Shown here piece after piece: positions 27,727-36,342 of a stretch of DNA of 64,000 nucleotides. The notes under the pieces were generated by a model that did not search any database, had not been told where the DNA came from, and saw only the letters and a program-made list of their open reading frames with translations. The DNA comes from Nocardia coubleae NBRC 108252 (GTDB lineage Bacteria; Actinomycetota; Actinomycetes; Mycobacteriales; Mycobacteriaceae), in the NCBI RefSeq assembly GCF_001612805.1, contig NZ_BDBD01000001.1, positions 119,457 to 183,456 on the forward strand, written 5' to 3'. Every line of letters begins with the position of its first letter. Within the stretch, counting starts at the first letter, position 1. A program made the translations under genes and the position numbers.

Positions 27727-28311
27727 CTAGCGGGTGGCCTGGTCGAGCAGGTGCGCGTCCTTCCGCATCCCGAACGCCGTGACGACCTCCATGATGCCGA
27801 TGACGATCAGGAAGATACCGACGACGAGAACCAGCGTGGCGATGGAGCTGATCGGCCAGACGATCAGGATCACACCGGCGATCGCGCTCAGCACACCGTA
27901 GAAGATCTGCCAGCCGCGGCCCGGAATGCTCGGTTCCGAGATCGCCGCGAAAAGCACGGTGATACCGCGGAACAACCAGCCGATGCCGATCCACAAGCCG
28001 AGCAACACGATCGAGGTGAGGTCGTCGCGGAAGCAGAACACACCGATGATCAGCGACAGCACACCGCTGATGAACGAGAGCACCCGCAGGCTCGTACTCG
28101 GCAGATGAGTGAATGCGGCGACCAGCTGGAAAATACCGCTGGCAACCATATAAATACCGAAGAGCACGCCCGCGACGAGCAATGACGGACCGGGCCATAC
28201 GAGCACGATGATGCCGAGGACCACCGCGAGAAGACCGGTGACCAGAATTGTTTGCCAGGTTTTCTTGGCAAGCGCGGTAAATGGGCTCTCCAACACGGTA
28301 TTTGTCGTCAT
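27727..28311 (-). CDS. HdeD/DUF308-family membrane protein
   Basis: 194 residues with six transmembrane helices in three DUF308 pairs. Each pair starts with a motif like LLAVVLGIIVLVWPGPS, LSFISGVLSLIIGVFCF and LSAIAGVILIVWPISS, the family signature. E. coli HdeD acts in acid resistance at high cell density; in actinobacteria the role is untested. Start at the ATG giving MTTNTVLES. It is divergent from the GT9 glycosyltransferase and ends at a clear hairpin. Confidence 0.87.
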   Translation of the reverse strand: MTTNTVLESPFTALAKKTWQTILVTGLLAVVLGIIVLVWPGPSLLVAGVLFGIYMVASGIFQLVAAFTHLPSTSLRVLSFISGVLSLIIGVFCFRDDLTSIVLLGLWIGIGWLFRGITVLFAAISEPSIPGRGWQIFYGVLSAIAGVILIVWPISSIATLVLVVGIFLIVIGIMEVVTAFGMRKDAHLLDQATR

Positions 28312-28477
28312 GACGAGATGTTATGCCCGCCAGCTCTCATTCCCTGGAAAGTTGCTGAAGCTGTGATCGTGTCGCGGCACACAACCCGCCGCCGAACGGG
28401 CGGGACGCGGCGCGCGGTGACGAGCGACACCTCATTGCCACTGCGAACGTTTGGCGCGTTCCGGTCCCGGGTAGGTG

Positions 28478-29458
28478 ATGGGAGTGTCGGTTGTACTCGT
28501 GCTGCAAGCTCGTGGACTCGGTGATCTGCTCGCCGCGGTCCCGGCTCTGCGTGCCCTGCGCCGGGCCGAACCAGGCAGCCGGATCGTGCTGGCCGCGCCC
28601 CATCGCCTCGAACAGATCGTCGACCTGATCTCCTCGGTCGACGAACTCGTCGCCACCGCCGATCCGGCGGCCCTGATCTGGGACGGTCCCGCGCCCGAAC
28701 TGGCGGTGAATCTGCACGGCCCCGACGGTGCGAGCGCGCGAGCGCTGGCCGATACCGGCGCCAAGCGGATCATCGGGCACCGGACGCCGGGCCTGCCCCG
28801 GCTCACCGGGCCGCGCTGGGATCCCGAGGCCCATGTGGCGGATCGGTGGTGTCAGTTGCTCGAGAGCGAGGGCATCACCGCCGATCGGCGCAATCTCGGG
28901 CTGGTCCCCCCTGTTGCCTCCATCAGCCGTCGCGACTGCGTCGTGGTGCATGTCGGCGCCGGTGCGCCTGCGCGCCGCTGGCCGCCGGAACGGTTCGCCG
29001 CCGTGGTGCGGCACCTGATGGTCCTCGGCCGCGACGTGGTGCTCACCGGCGATCCGTTCGAACGCGACATCGCCGTGCAGGTGGCCGCGCAGGCCGGCCT
29101 GCCCGACGACCGGGTACTCGCGGGCAGGCAGAACCTCACCGATCTCGCGGCCACCGTGGCGGGCGCCGCCCTCGTGATCTGCGGCGATACCGGCGTCGCG
29201 CATCTGGCCACCGCTTTCGGCACCCGGACCGTGCTGCTGTTCGGGCCCACCCCGCCGCGTCGTGGCGGTCCGCCCGCGCATCTGCTCGGCAGGCACGCGG
29301 TGCTGTGGGCAGGGCAGGTCGGCGATCCCGATGCCCGCACCCCCGACCCCGGCCTGTTGCGCATCGGAGTACCCGAGGTGATCGCCGCGGTCGACGCGCA
29401 GCTCGACAAGCAGGATTGGGCCGAGTCGAGTCGCTCGCGTTATCGCCGGGTGGGCTGA
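28478..29458 (+). CDS. Glycosyltransferase family 9 (heptosyltransferase-like)
   Basis: 326 residues. GT-B fold of the ADP-heptose:LPS heptosyltransferase family: VVLVLQARGLGDLLAAVPALRAL at the N-terminus (the conserved GDLL), VVVHVGAGAPARRWPPERFAAVV at the inter-domain point, and ICGDTGVAHLATAFGTRTVLLFGPT as the sugar-nucleotide-binding loop. Actinobacteria lack LPS; here such enzymes are thought to modify other glycans or small molecules. The start is either ATG 28478 or the GTG at 28475 directly before it. Its 3' end overlaps the convergent ArsR gene by 19 bp. Confidence 0.87.
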   Translation: MGVSVVLVLQARGLGDLLAAVPALRALRRAEPGSRIVLAAPHRLEQIVDLISSVDELVATADPAALIWDGPAPELAVNLHGPDGASARALADTGAKRIIGHRTPGLPRLTGPRWDPEAHVADRWCQLLESEGITADRRNLGLVPPVASISRRDCVVVHVGAGAPARRWPPERFAAVVRHLMVLGRDVVLTGDPFERDIAVQVAAQAGLPDDRVLAGRQNLTDLAATVAGAALVICGDTGVAHLATAFGTRTVLLFGPTPPRRGGPPAHLLGRHAVLWAGQVGDPDARTPDPGLLRIGVPEVIAAVDAQLDKQDWAESSRSRYRRVG

Positions 29459-29853
29459 CCGGCGGGCGGTACCGCAGTGGTCGGCTGACCGGCGGCGCGC
29501 AGCGCGGCGGCATGGGCGGCCAGTGCGCTCGGCCAGAACTGTTCGAGGTAGTCGCGTGCGTCGTTGAGGCCGCGCGGATCCAGTGAGTACAGGTGGCGGT
29601 TGCCGTCGCGGCGCATGCTCACCAGGTGCGCCTCGCGCAGGATGCGCAGGTGCTGGGAGGCGGCCGAGCTGGTGATACCGGTGGCCTCGGCCAGCTCGGC
29701 GACCGAGCGTGGACCCTGCGGCAGCGACTCGAAGATCGCGCGCCTGGTCGCGTCGGATAACGCGGTGATTGCCCGAACTCCGTTAGCGTCCACTGAACAA
29801 GTGTGCGCGGATAACGCCTGGTCGGCAATGATCTTGCGGTCACGGTATTTCAC
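29440..29853 (-). CDS. ArsR-family winged-helix regulator
   Basis: About 137 residues. The ArsR/SmtB helix-turn-helix is unmistakable: LSDATRRAIFESLPQGPRSVAELAEATGITSSAASQHLRILREAHLV, then the wing MRRDGNRHLYSLD. No CxC metal site is visible in the recognition helix, so it may sense something other than a soft metal. The start is uncertain: GTG 29853 (VKYRDRK) or GTG 29793 (VDANGVRA); a longer frame to 29904 is AT-rich leader. The gene is divergent from the M23 peptidase. The target is unknown. Confidence 0.82.
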   Translation of the reverse strand: MKYRDRKIIADQALSAHTCSVDANGVRAITALSDATRRAIFESLPQGPRSVAELAEATGITSSAASQHLRILREAHLVSMRRDGNRHLYSLDPRGLNDARDYLEQFWPSALAAHAAALRAAGQPTTAVPPAGQPTRR

Positions 29854-29977
29854 CCGGTCGCTCCCGGGAATTTCTGTTTTCGAGATGCGATTGTTATAGA
29901 TCAACTGGGGTTTTAGCCGCTCGTGATGGCAGCCACAGGATTCGCCGCGCCGGTTACGAATTAGCTACCTTCGAGAC

Positions 29978-30733
29978 ATGTTCGTGACCAACCCGTTATC
30001 CGCCCGAATCTCCGACGCCTTCGCAGGTCGTCTGGGAGGCGTTGTCGCGGGTGCGGTGGCCCTGTCCGCACTCGTGGGAACGTCCGCCGCCGCCTTCAGC
30101 GGCCCCGAGACCCCTACCACCACCGCCGTCGCGGCGTCTTCGGCAGACGCCCTCGGCGTTTCGCAGGCCCGCTTCACCTCCGCCACCGCGCCCGAGGTGC
30201 AGGCCGAGACCCCCGCCGCCGCACCGGTGGCCTGGGAAGAGCACCGCGAGGCCATCCAGGCCGCGCTGCCGCCGCTGCCCGCTCCGCTGCCCTTCATCGC
30301 GCCGCCCCCGCCGCCGCGCCCGCAGACCGTTCGACCGGTCAACGGCCGCCTGACCTCCTACTACGGCCCCCGCTGGGGTGCCGCGCACAACGGCATCGAC
30401 TTCGGTGACCCGATCGGTGCGCCGGTCTTCGCCGTCACCGACGGTACCGTCATCGAGACCGGTCCGGCTTCCGGGTTCGGCCTGTGGGTCCGCGTCCAGC
30501 AGGACGACGGCACCATCGGCGTGTTCGGTCACGTCAACGAGATCCTGGTCCAGCCGGGCCAGCACGTGAACGCCGGCGACGTCATCGCCACCGTCGGTAA
30601 CCGTGGCCAGTCCACCGGCCCCCACCTGCACTACGAGGTGCACGTGCCGGACGGCTCGCTCTACGGCGCCCCGATCGACCCGCACCCGTGGCTCGCCGCG
30701 CGCGGTATCGACGTCGGCGTCCCGCAGGACTGA
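29978..30733 (+). CDS. Secreted M23 (LytM) peptidase
   Basis: 251 residues: a signal peptide (hydrophobic residues ~20-40), a Thr/Ala-rich linker, a Pro-rich stretch near residue 110, then a peptidase M23 domain. Catalytic zinc residues His137 and Asp141 (HNGID) and His216/His218 (HLH) are all present, and His185 in VFGHVNE completes the site. It should cleave peptidoglycan cross-links outside the membrane, in cell-wall remodelling. It starts with ATG; the stop lies 3 bp from the convergent LysR gene. Confidence 0.9.
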   Translation: MFVTNPLSARISDAFAGRLGGVVAGAVALSALVGTSAAAFSGPETPTTTAVAASSADALGVSQARFTSATAPEVQAETPAAAPVAWEEHREAIQAALPPLPAPLPFIAPPPPPRPQTVRPVNGRLTSYYGPRWGAAHNGIDFGDPIGAPVFAVTDGTVIETGPASGFGLWVRVQQDDGTIGVFGHVNEILVQPGQHVNAGDVIATVGNRGQSTGPHLHYEVHVPDGSLYGAPIDPHPWLAARGIDVGVPQD

Positions 30734-30736
30734 TCC

Positions 30737-31633
30737 TCACCACCCACTGATCGCCGCCCGACCGGCGATCAGGAAATCCCGAAGCCGCGCGACCGCGAGC
30801 GTCGACCCATGGTCTCCCGAGACCAGGCCGATCTCGCGGTCGCGTTCGCCATCGATGCGCACCGCGGCCAGGTCGGGGTGCGGTGTCTCGGCGGGTGGGA
30901 GCAGCGCCACGCCGAGCCCCAGCGCGACGAGCGCCCGCAGCGTCTCGAACTCGGTGATCTCGAACAGCACGCGTGGGGTGAAACCCGCTGCGGCGCACCA
31001 GGAATCGAGCAGGGCTCGCAGCTGATAGCTCGGCGGGTTGGCGATGAACGCCGCATCGGCGAGCTCGGTCAGCGCCACCCGCGAGCGCCCCGCCAGCGGG
31101 TGGGTTCGGGCCACGTGCAGATCGATGCGTTGGCACCCGAGGACGACCGTCGGCAGGTCGTCGGGCGGCGGGATCATCACCGCCAGATCGAGCCTGCCGT
31201 CGCGCACCTGCTCCGCCAGCGCCTCACCGTGGGCCTGCACCAGGTGCAGGCGGATGCCGGGCGCGCGGGTGTGGAACTGGGCGAGCAACGCGGGGACGCT
31301 GATCGGTCCGAGGGTGAGCGGGAATCCGAACCGAACCAGACCGGTCTCCGGATCGGCGTCGGCCCGCACGCGACGCACGGCGTCGTCGAGCGCGCGCAGC
31401 ACGTCGCGCGTTCGTTCGTGCAGGTCGCGGCCCTGAGGCGTGAGCGTCACGCCGCGCCCCGACGGCTGGAACAGGGACACCCCGAGATGCTGTTCGAGTG
31501 ACTTGATCCGGCGGCTCAGTGAGGACTGGGGCACCCCGAGACGCTGCGCCGCGCGGGTGAAGTTGCCCTCCTCGGCGGCCGCGTCGAAGGCCGCGAGCAG
31601 GGGCGCGACGGCCTGCGCGCCGTATTCATCCAT
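30737..31633 (-). CDS. LysR-family transcriptional regulator
   Basis: 298 residues, typical LTTR length. The N-terminal winged helix reads AFDAAAEEGNFTRAAQRLGVPQSSLSRRIKSLEQHLGVSLFQ; the C-terminal type 2 periplasmic-like effector domain starts near residue 90 (VRFGFPLTLGPISVPALLAQF). It is divergent from mqo across about 90 bp, the usual LTTR layout, so mqo is a likely target. A short ATCCGGAT palindrome lies at its own start codon (31634-31641). Confidence 0.9.
   Translation of the reverse strand: MDEYGAQAVAPLLAAFDAAAEEGNFTRAAQRLGVPQSSLSRRIKSLEQHLGVSLFQPSGRGVTLTPQGRDLHERTRDVLRALDDAVRRVRADADPETGLVRFGFPLTLGPISVPALLAQFHTRAPGIRLHLVQAHGEALAEQVRDGRLDLAVMIPPPDDLPTVVLGCQRIDLHVARTHPLAGRSRVALTELADAAFIANPPSYQLRALLDSWCAAAGFTPRVLFEITEFETLRALVALGLGVALLPPAETPHPDLAAVRIDGERDREIGLVSGDHGSTLAVARLRDFLIAGRAAISGW
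30747..30772 (+). terminator. Possible terminator of the M23 gene inside the LysR 3' end
   Basis: A 10-bp perfect stem CTGATCGCCG / CGGCGATCAG with a 6-base loop sits 14 bp after the M23 stop, inside the last codons of the convergent LysR gene. No T-run follows. Confidence 0.5.
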
Positions 31634-31722
31634 ATCCGGATCATATGCCCGGCGATTCCGTATTGGACGGATCGGTAATGGCGGCCCGACGATGGCGGTA
31701 CACGGCTATCGGGAGGTTCGAC

Positions 31723-33261
31723 ATGGATGCCAGGACACACGAATCCGGTTGCGGGGACGACATTCTCGACGCGGTGCTGATCGGTGGCGGCATCATGTCG
31801 GCCACCCTCGGCGCGCTGCTGAGCACCCTCGCTCCGGACTGGTCGATCGCGCTGTTCGAGCGACTCGGGGAACCGGCGGGCGAGAGTTCCGGTGCGTGGA
31901 ACAACGCGGGCACCGGGCACTCGGGGCTGTGCGAGCTCAACTACATGCCCGACCCGGACGACGCGAGCAAGGCCGCGCGGATCGCCGAGCAGTTCGCCCT
32001 GTCCCGGCGGTTCTGGTCGGCGCTGGCCGCACGCGGCGCGTTCCCCGACCCGGACGCTGCCCATCCGTCGGCCGAGCGCAGTCCCCTCGGGGCCTTCCTG
32101 ACCCCGACACCGCACGTGACGGTGGTCTTCGGCGAACGCGATATCGCTTACCTGCGGCGCCGCTGGGCCACCCTGCGCGAGCTGCCGGCCTTCGCCGAGA
32201 TGGAGTACACCGAGGATCGCGCGGTGATCGGCGCGTGGGCGCCGCTGCTGGTGCGTGGACGGGCCGACGACCAACCGATGGCGGCGACCCGGCACACCGG
32301 CGGCACCGATATCGACTTCGGCGCCCTCACCAGGGCGTTGCTGGCGACGATGACCGAGGCGGGTAATCCGGTGCGGCTGCATCGCGAGATCACCGGCCTG
32401 CGGCGCGGCGCCGACGGGCTGTGGACCGTGCGCGGGCGCGATCTGGATTCCGGGCGGACGTTCCTGGTTCGCACCCGGTTCGTGTTCGTCGGCGCGGGCG
32501 GTTACGCGCTGCGGCTGCTGCAGCGGGCCCGGCTGCCCGAGGTGCGCGGGTACGCGGTGCTGCCGATGGGCGCACAGTTCCTGCGGACCCGCGAGCCCGA
32601 AGTGGTGGCCGAGCATGCCGCGAAGGTGTACAGCCAGGCCTCGCTGGGTGCACCGCCGATGTCGGTGCCGCATCTGGATCGGCGGGAGGTCGACGGGTCG
32701 GCCGCGTTGATGTTCGGCCCGTACGCCACTTTCAGCACCCGGCTGCTGCGCCACGGGTCGCTCACCGACCTGTTCACCACGGTGCGCCCGCACAACGTGG
32801 TGCCACTGTTGTCCGCGTGCTTGCGAAATCTGCACCTCGGGCGCTATCTGCTCGGCCAGCTCCTGGCTTCGCGTCGGGACAAGTTCGCCGAGCTGCAGCG
32901 GTTCTATCCCACCGCCGACGCCGCCGACTGGGAGCTGATCCAGGCCGGTCAGCGCGCGCAGCTGGTGAAACCCGACGGGCGCTTCGGCGGGGAACTCCAG
33001 TTCGGTACCGAACTCGTCACCGGGGCCGACGGCACCATCGCCGGACTGCTCGGTGCCTCCCCCGGCGCCTCCATCGCCCCCGACATCATGCGCGATCTGC
33101 TCGATCGCTGCTTTCCCGCACGACGCCACGAGTGGGCGCCGTTGCTCGCCGAGCTCCTGCCGGCCGCCCCGGAAACGAATTCGGCGGGGATTCCGTTGGC
33201 GACTGTGCTATCCCTTGTCGCCCAACACATTTCGCTGGACGATGCCTCCGGCGACAGCTGA
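31723..33261 (+). CDS. mqo: Malate:quinone oxidoreductase
   Basis: 512 residues. FAD-binding VLIGGGIMSATLGALL, then SGAWNNAGTGHSGLCELNYMP, the signature of Mqo, and GGELQFGTELVTGADGTIAGLLGASPGASIAP near the C-terminus. It oxidises malate to oxaloacetate and passes electrons to the membrane quinone pool. The ATG at 31723 has GGGAGG six bases upstream and was chosen over an in-frame ATG at 31645. It lies divergent from a LysR regulator. Confidence 0.92.
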   Translation: MDARTHESGCGDDILDAVLIGGGIMSATLGALLSTLAPDWSIALFERLGEPAGESSGAWNNAGTGHSGLCELNYMPDPDDASKAARIAEQFALSRRFWSALAARGAFPDPDAAHPSAERSPLGAFLTPTPHVTVVFGERDIAYLRRRWATLRELPAFAEMEYTEDRAVIGAWAPLLVRGRADDQPMAATRHTGGTDIDFGALTRALLATMTEAGNPVRLHREITGLRRGADGLWTVRGRDLDSGRTFLVRTRFVFVGAGGYALRLLQRARLPEVRGYAVLPMGAQFLRTREPEVVAEHAAKVYSQASLGAPPMSVPHLDRREVDGSAALMFGPYATFSTRLLRHGSLTDLFTTVRPHNVVPLLSACLRNLHLGRYLLGQLLASRRDKFAELQRFYPTADAADWELIQAGQRAQLVKPDGRFGGELQFGTELVTGADGTIAGLLGASPGASIAPDIMRDLLDRCFPARRHEWAPLLAELLPAAPETNSAGIPLATVLSLVAQHISLDDASGDS

Positions 33262-33452
33262 CACTCCGGCAACCGCGCGCCCTGGAATGGTCACCGCGCC
33301 GAAGGCTCGCTCAGGGGTGAGGCACGCACCGAGTTCTAGGGGTGGTCCCACGGGTGAGCCAGGGGTGAGGTCGGCATAGTACGGCGGTAGGGGTACCCGG
33401 ACCGTTCCGCAGCGGGAGGCGCTGGGGCGCACGGCATTTCTACCGTCGGGAC

Positions 33453-34475
33453 ATGGCGACGATCGACCTCACCCAGACCCTTTCCCGCTTCCGGTTCCAG
33501 ACCGGGTCGAGGAGCGAGCAGGCACCCTGGCACGGCCCGCTGTTGGTCAATTCCGCCCTGATGTCCGCGCTGGTCGTGGTGTCGATGATCGGCATGGTCG
33601 TCGACGACCGGTTGCTGCTCGGTGAATCGGTGTGGCTCAAACCGGCGAAGTTCGGTTTCGCGTTCGCCGTCTACGGCCTGACGCTGGCCTGGATACTGCG
33701 GTTGCCGCATCGGGGGCGGCGGGCCACCTGGTGGCTCGGCACCGTCTTCGCGGTCACCGGGGTGCTCGACGTCGGGTTCATCGCCGTACAGGCGGCGCGC
33801 GGGACCTTCAGCCATTTCAATACCGCCGCCGACCCGGTCAATCAGATCGGCCAGCAGGTCTTCGCCTCCGGTGTACCCGGCCTGTTTCTGGCGAATCTCG
33901 TTCTGGTGGTGATCATCTCGTGGCAGAAGCTCACCGATCGTCCGACCGCGATCGCTTTGAAGGCCGGGTTGTGGCTGGCGGTGGCAGGCATGATGCTCGG
34001 GTATCTGATGGGCTTCACCGGCGCGCAGCTGGTACGGCAGGCCGACGGCACCGTGATCGGGTTGATGGCGGGGCACACGGTTGTGCCGGGCTCCCCCGCC
34101 GACGCCGCCCGGGACGGGCTCGGCGCGATGCCGATCACCCACTGGAGTACCACCGGTGGCGATCTGCGGATCCCGCATTTCGTCGGACTGCACGGCATCC
34201 AGGTGCTGCTGGTCCTGGCTGTCGCGCTGACCGCGCTCGCCGCCCGCTATCGGTGGCTGCGCACCGAGCGCACTCGTGCCGCACTGATCGGCGTCGCCGC
34301 CATGGGTTACGCCGGACTGCTCACTCTCGTGTTCTGGCAGGCACTGCGCGGTCAGCCGCTGACCGGTCCGGATCTGGCCACGGTCGGCGCGACGCTCGGG
34401 CTGATCGGGTTCGTCGCCGCTGGTGTCACGGCGATCTACCTGCGCTCCCGCGAGACACCGGCCGACCCGGCCTAG
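33453..34475 (+). CDS. Multi-pass membrane protein, unknown function
   Basis: 340 residues with seven or eight hydrophobic helices. Conserved-looking polar residues are placed inside or near membranes: WLKPAKFGFAFAVY, GTFSHFNTAADPVNQIGQQ, and RIPHFVGLHGIQVLL, with His and Lys positions that could bind heme, metal or quinone. I do not recognise a named family; similar proteins occur across actinobacteria and proteobacteria as unannotated. It starts at ATG 33453 and converges on a zinc-ribbon protein 6 bp away. Confidence 0.83.
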   Translation: MATIDLTQTLSRFRFQTGSRSEQAPWHGPLLVNSALMSALVVVSMIGMVVDDRLLLGESVWLKPAKFGFAFAVYGLTLAWILRLPHRGRRATWWLGTVFAVTGVLDVGFIAVQAARGTFSHFNTAADPVNQIGQQVFASGVPGLFLANLVLVVIISWQKLTDRPTAIALKAGLWLAVAGMMLGYLMGFTGAQLVRQADGTVIGLMAGHTVVPGSPADAARDGLGAMPITHWSTTGGDLRIPHFVGLHGIQVLLVLAVALTALAARYRWLRTERTRAALIGVAAMGYAGLLTLVFWQALRGQPLTGPDLATVGATLGLIGFVAAGVTAIYLRSRETPADPA

Positions 34476-34481
34476 CCACTG

Positions 34482-34808
34482 TCAGCGCAGGCGTTCGGCT
34501 TCCTTGGTCAGCTGCACGAGCGTCGCACTCAACTGCGCCAGCTCGGCCTGATCCGCGCCCTCGGCCACGGCCGTCGCCACGTCCTCGGCCGCGCACCGCG
34601 CCGCGAACCACCGGTCGGCCAGATCGGCGGCCTCCTGGGCGGTGAGCACCACCGCGTCCTCGGGAATCCCCGTCCCCTTGAGACTCGTGCGGTGTTCGTA
34701 GGCACGTTGCCGACACGACTGACGGCAATAGCGGCGACGCCGACCCGATTCGGAATCGACGATCTCCCGCCCGCACCACGAGCAGGACAGCAGGCGACTG
34801 CGCGACAT
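34482..34808 (-). CDS. Small zinc-ribbon protein, unknown function
   Basis: 108 residues. An N-terminal treble-clef-like site has Cys9-x2-Cys12 and Cys28-x3-Cys32 (CSWCGRE ... RYCRQSC), followed by basic residues and a C-terminal helical part (AAEDVATAVAEGADQAELAQL) likely to form a coiled coil. Small proteins of this kind next to rbpA occur in related genera, but no function is known to me. It is divergent from rbpA and may share its upstream region. Confidence 0.8.
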   Translation of the reverse strand: MSRSRLLSCSWCGREIVDSESGRRRRYCRQSCRQRAYEHRTSLKGTGIPEDAVVLTAQEAADLADRWFAARCAAEDVATAVAEGADQAELAQLSATLVQLTKEAERLR

Positions 34809-34914
34809 GCTGCGAAACCCTAGCGGCCCGACGACCGATCCGGCGGTTCAGGTCTCGCTGAGCGGGCACTCATCCAGTGGGTCCGACGGCCACCCGGGCC
34901 GTAGCGACTACAAT

Positions 34915-34940
34915 GGAACAGTTCAGTCTTCCCGCGCGTT
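34915..34940 (+). promoter_or_regulatory. SigR/SigH-type ECF promoter of rbpA
   Basis: GGAAC (34915-34919), an 18-base spacer, then GTT (34938-34940) matches the GGAAY-N16-18-GTT consensus of the thiol-oxidative-stress sigma factors SigR (Streptomyces) and SigH (mycobacteria). It predicts a leader of about 105 nt to the rbpA start. Streptomyces rbpA is a known SigR target. Confidence 0.72.
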
Positions 34941-35053
34941 GAACGGTAGTACCACGTACCGGTTGTCGGCCGCCTCGATCTGGACTGACCAGAGGGTGCG
35001 GGGAACAGGCCGACAACCACGCGGCGCCAGCCGCCAAAGACACAGGAGCACAC

Positions 35054-35389
35054 ATGGCAGATCGCGTACTCCGGGGCAGTCGGCTCGGAGCGGTGAGCTA
35101 CGAGACCGATCGCGACCATGACCTGGCCCCGCGCCGGATCGCCCGCTACCGCACCGACAACGGTGAGGAATTCGACGTCCCGTTCGCCGACGACGCGGAG
35201 ATCCCGCCCACCTGGTTGTGCCGTAACGGCCAGGAGGGGCAGCTCATGGAGGGCACCTCGGTCGAAACCAAGAAGGTGAAGCCGCCGCGCACCCACTGGG
35301 ACATGCTGCTGGAGCGTCGCAGCAAGGAGGAGCTCGAGGAGCTGCTCAAGGAGCGCCTCGACCTGCTCAAGTCCCGCCGCCGCGGCTAG
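35054..35389 (+). CDS. rbpA: RNA polymerase-binding protein RbpA
   Basis: 111 residues and a near-complete family match: N-terminal MADRVLRGSRLGAVSYETDR, the zinc-fold core RYRTDNGEEFDVPFADDAEIP with CRNGQEG, the basic linker and the sigma-interacting domain HWDMLLERRSKEELEELLKERL. RbpA stabilises RNA polymerase with principal sigma factors in actinobacteria and affects basal rifampicin tolerance. The start is ATG with AGGAG seven bases upstream. A strong terminator follows, and a SigR/SigH-type promoter lies upstream. Confidence 0.95.
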   Translation: MADRVLRGSRLGAVSYETDRDHDLAPRRIARYRTDNGEEFDVPFADDAEIPPTWLCRNGQEGQLMEGTSVETKKVKPPRTHWDMLLERRSKEELEELLKERLDLLKSRRRG

Positions 35390-35400
35390 CACAGGCGACA

Positions 35401-35442
35401 ACGGCGAAGGCCGCCTCCCCTCGGGAAGGCGGCCTTCGCCGT
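35401..35442. terminator. Bidirectional terminator after rbpA
   Basis: A 16-bp perfect stem ACGGCGAAGGCCGCCT / AGGCGGCCTTCGCCGT with a 10-base loop, followed by TTTC, between rbpA and the end of the convergent ABC permease. It also ends the NRPS operon. Confidence 0.88.
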
Positions 35443-35451
35443 TTCATCTCG

Positions 35452-36342
35452 TCAGTGACTGGCCACTTTTCGGTACTGCAGCAACGCAGCGGGCATGGCG
35501 ACGGCCAGGATGACCAGCGAGCAGATCACCGCGTAGAGGATGCAGTTGTCGGCTGCCCAGCCGGTGGCCGGGGCGAACGACGGCGGCGCGGAATTGTCGA
35601 ACAGTTTGCGTCCGGCGGCCGAGACGGCGGTGATCGGATTCCATTCCGCGATGGTGCGCAGCGGACCGGGCAGGGTCTCGGCGGAGATGAACGCCGAGGA
35701 GATGAACGACAGCGGGAACATCCAGATCAGGCCCGCGCTCTGCGCCACCTCGACGGTCGGCGAGATCAGCCCGGTCAGCGCGCCCACCCAGGACATGGCG
35801 AAGGCGAACAGCAGGATGATGGCGAAGGCCAGCGCGGCGTCGGCGATGCTGCCGTTGATCCGCCAGCCGACGATGTACCCGCAGATCACCATCACCCCGA
35901 GGCTCGCGACATTGACCACCAGGTCGGACAGTGTGCGGCCCATCAGCACCGCGAGTCGCGACATCGGCAGCGTTCGCATCCGGTCGATGATCCCCTTCTG
36001 CAGGTCACCGGCCAGCCCGACAGTGGTGAACGCGGCATTGAACGCCACGGTCTGGGTGAAGATGCCCGCGAGCAGGAACTCGCGGTACTGGTCACCGCCG
36101 AGGGACGCGCCGAAGATGTAGGCGAAGAGGAACACGAACATCAGCGGCTGGATGGTCGCGGTCACCAGCAGCGTCGGCACCCGCAGGATGGTGAGCAGGT
36201 TGCGGTAGGCCACGATCGCGCTGTCGCGCAGGAACCGGGCACGCGGCGGGGTCTGGTCGGCGGCAGCGGGCCGCGAGCTGCCAGGGGTGATGGGCATTTC
36301 GCGGGTGTCGTTGTCCACCTCGACGTCGGGGGCCACGCTCAC
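35452..36342 (-). CDS. ABC-2 type export permease, DrrB-like
   Basis: 296 residues from a GTG that overlaps the ATPase stop (GTGA). Six transmembrane helices after a ~45-residue cytoplasmic N-terminus. The DrrB/ABC-2 pattern is visible: ILRVPTLLVTATIQPLMFVFLFAYIFG, then GIIDRMRTLPMSRLAVLMGRTLSDL, and the C-terminal helix pair. With the ATPase it should form an exporter for the product of the upstream NRPS. The last gene of the operon, ended by the hairpin at 35401-35442. Confidence 0.9.
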   Translation of the reverse strand: MSVAPDVEVDNDTREMPITPGSSRPAAADQTPPRARFLRDSAIVAYRNLLTILRVPTLLVTATIQPLMFVFLFAYIFGASLGGDQYREFLLAGIFTQTVAFNAAFTTVGLAGDLQKGIIDRMRTLPMSRLAVLMGRTLSDLVVNVASLGVMVICGYIVGWRINGSIADAALAFAIILLFAFAMSWVGALTGLISPTVEVAQSAGLIWMFPLSFISSAFISAETLPGPLRTIAEWNPITAVSAAGRKLFDNSAPPSFAPATGWAADNCILYAVICSLVILAVAMPAALLQYRKVASH

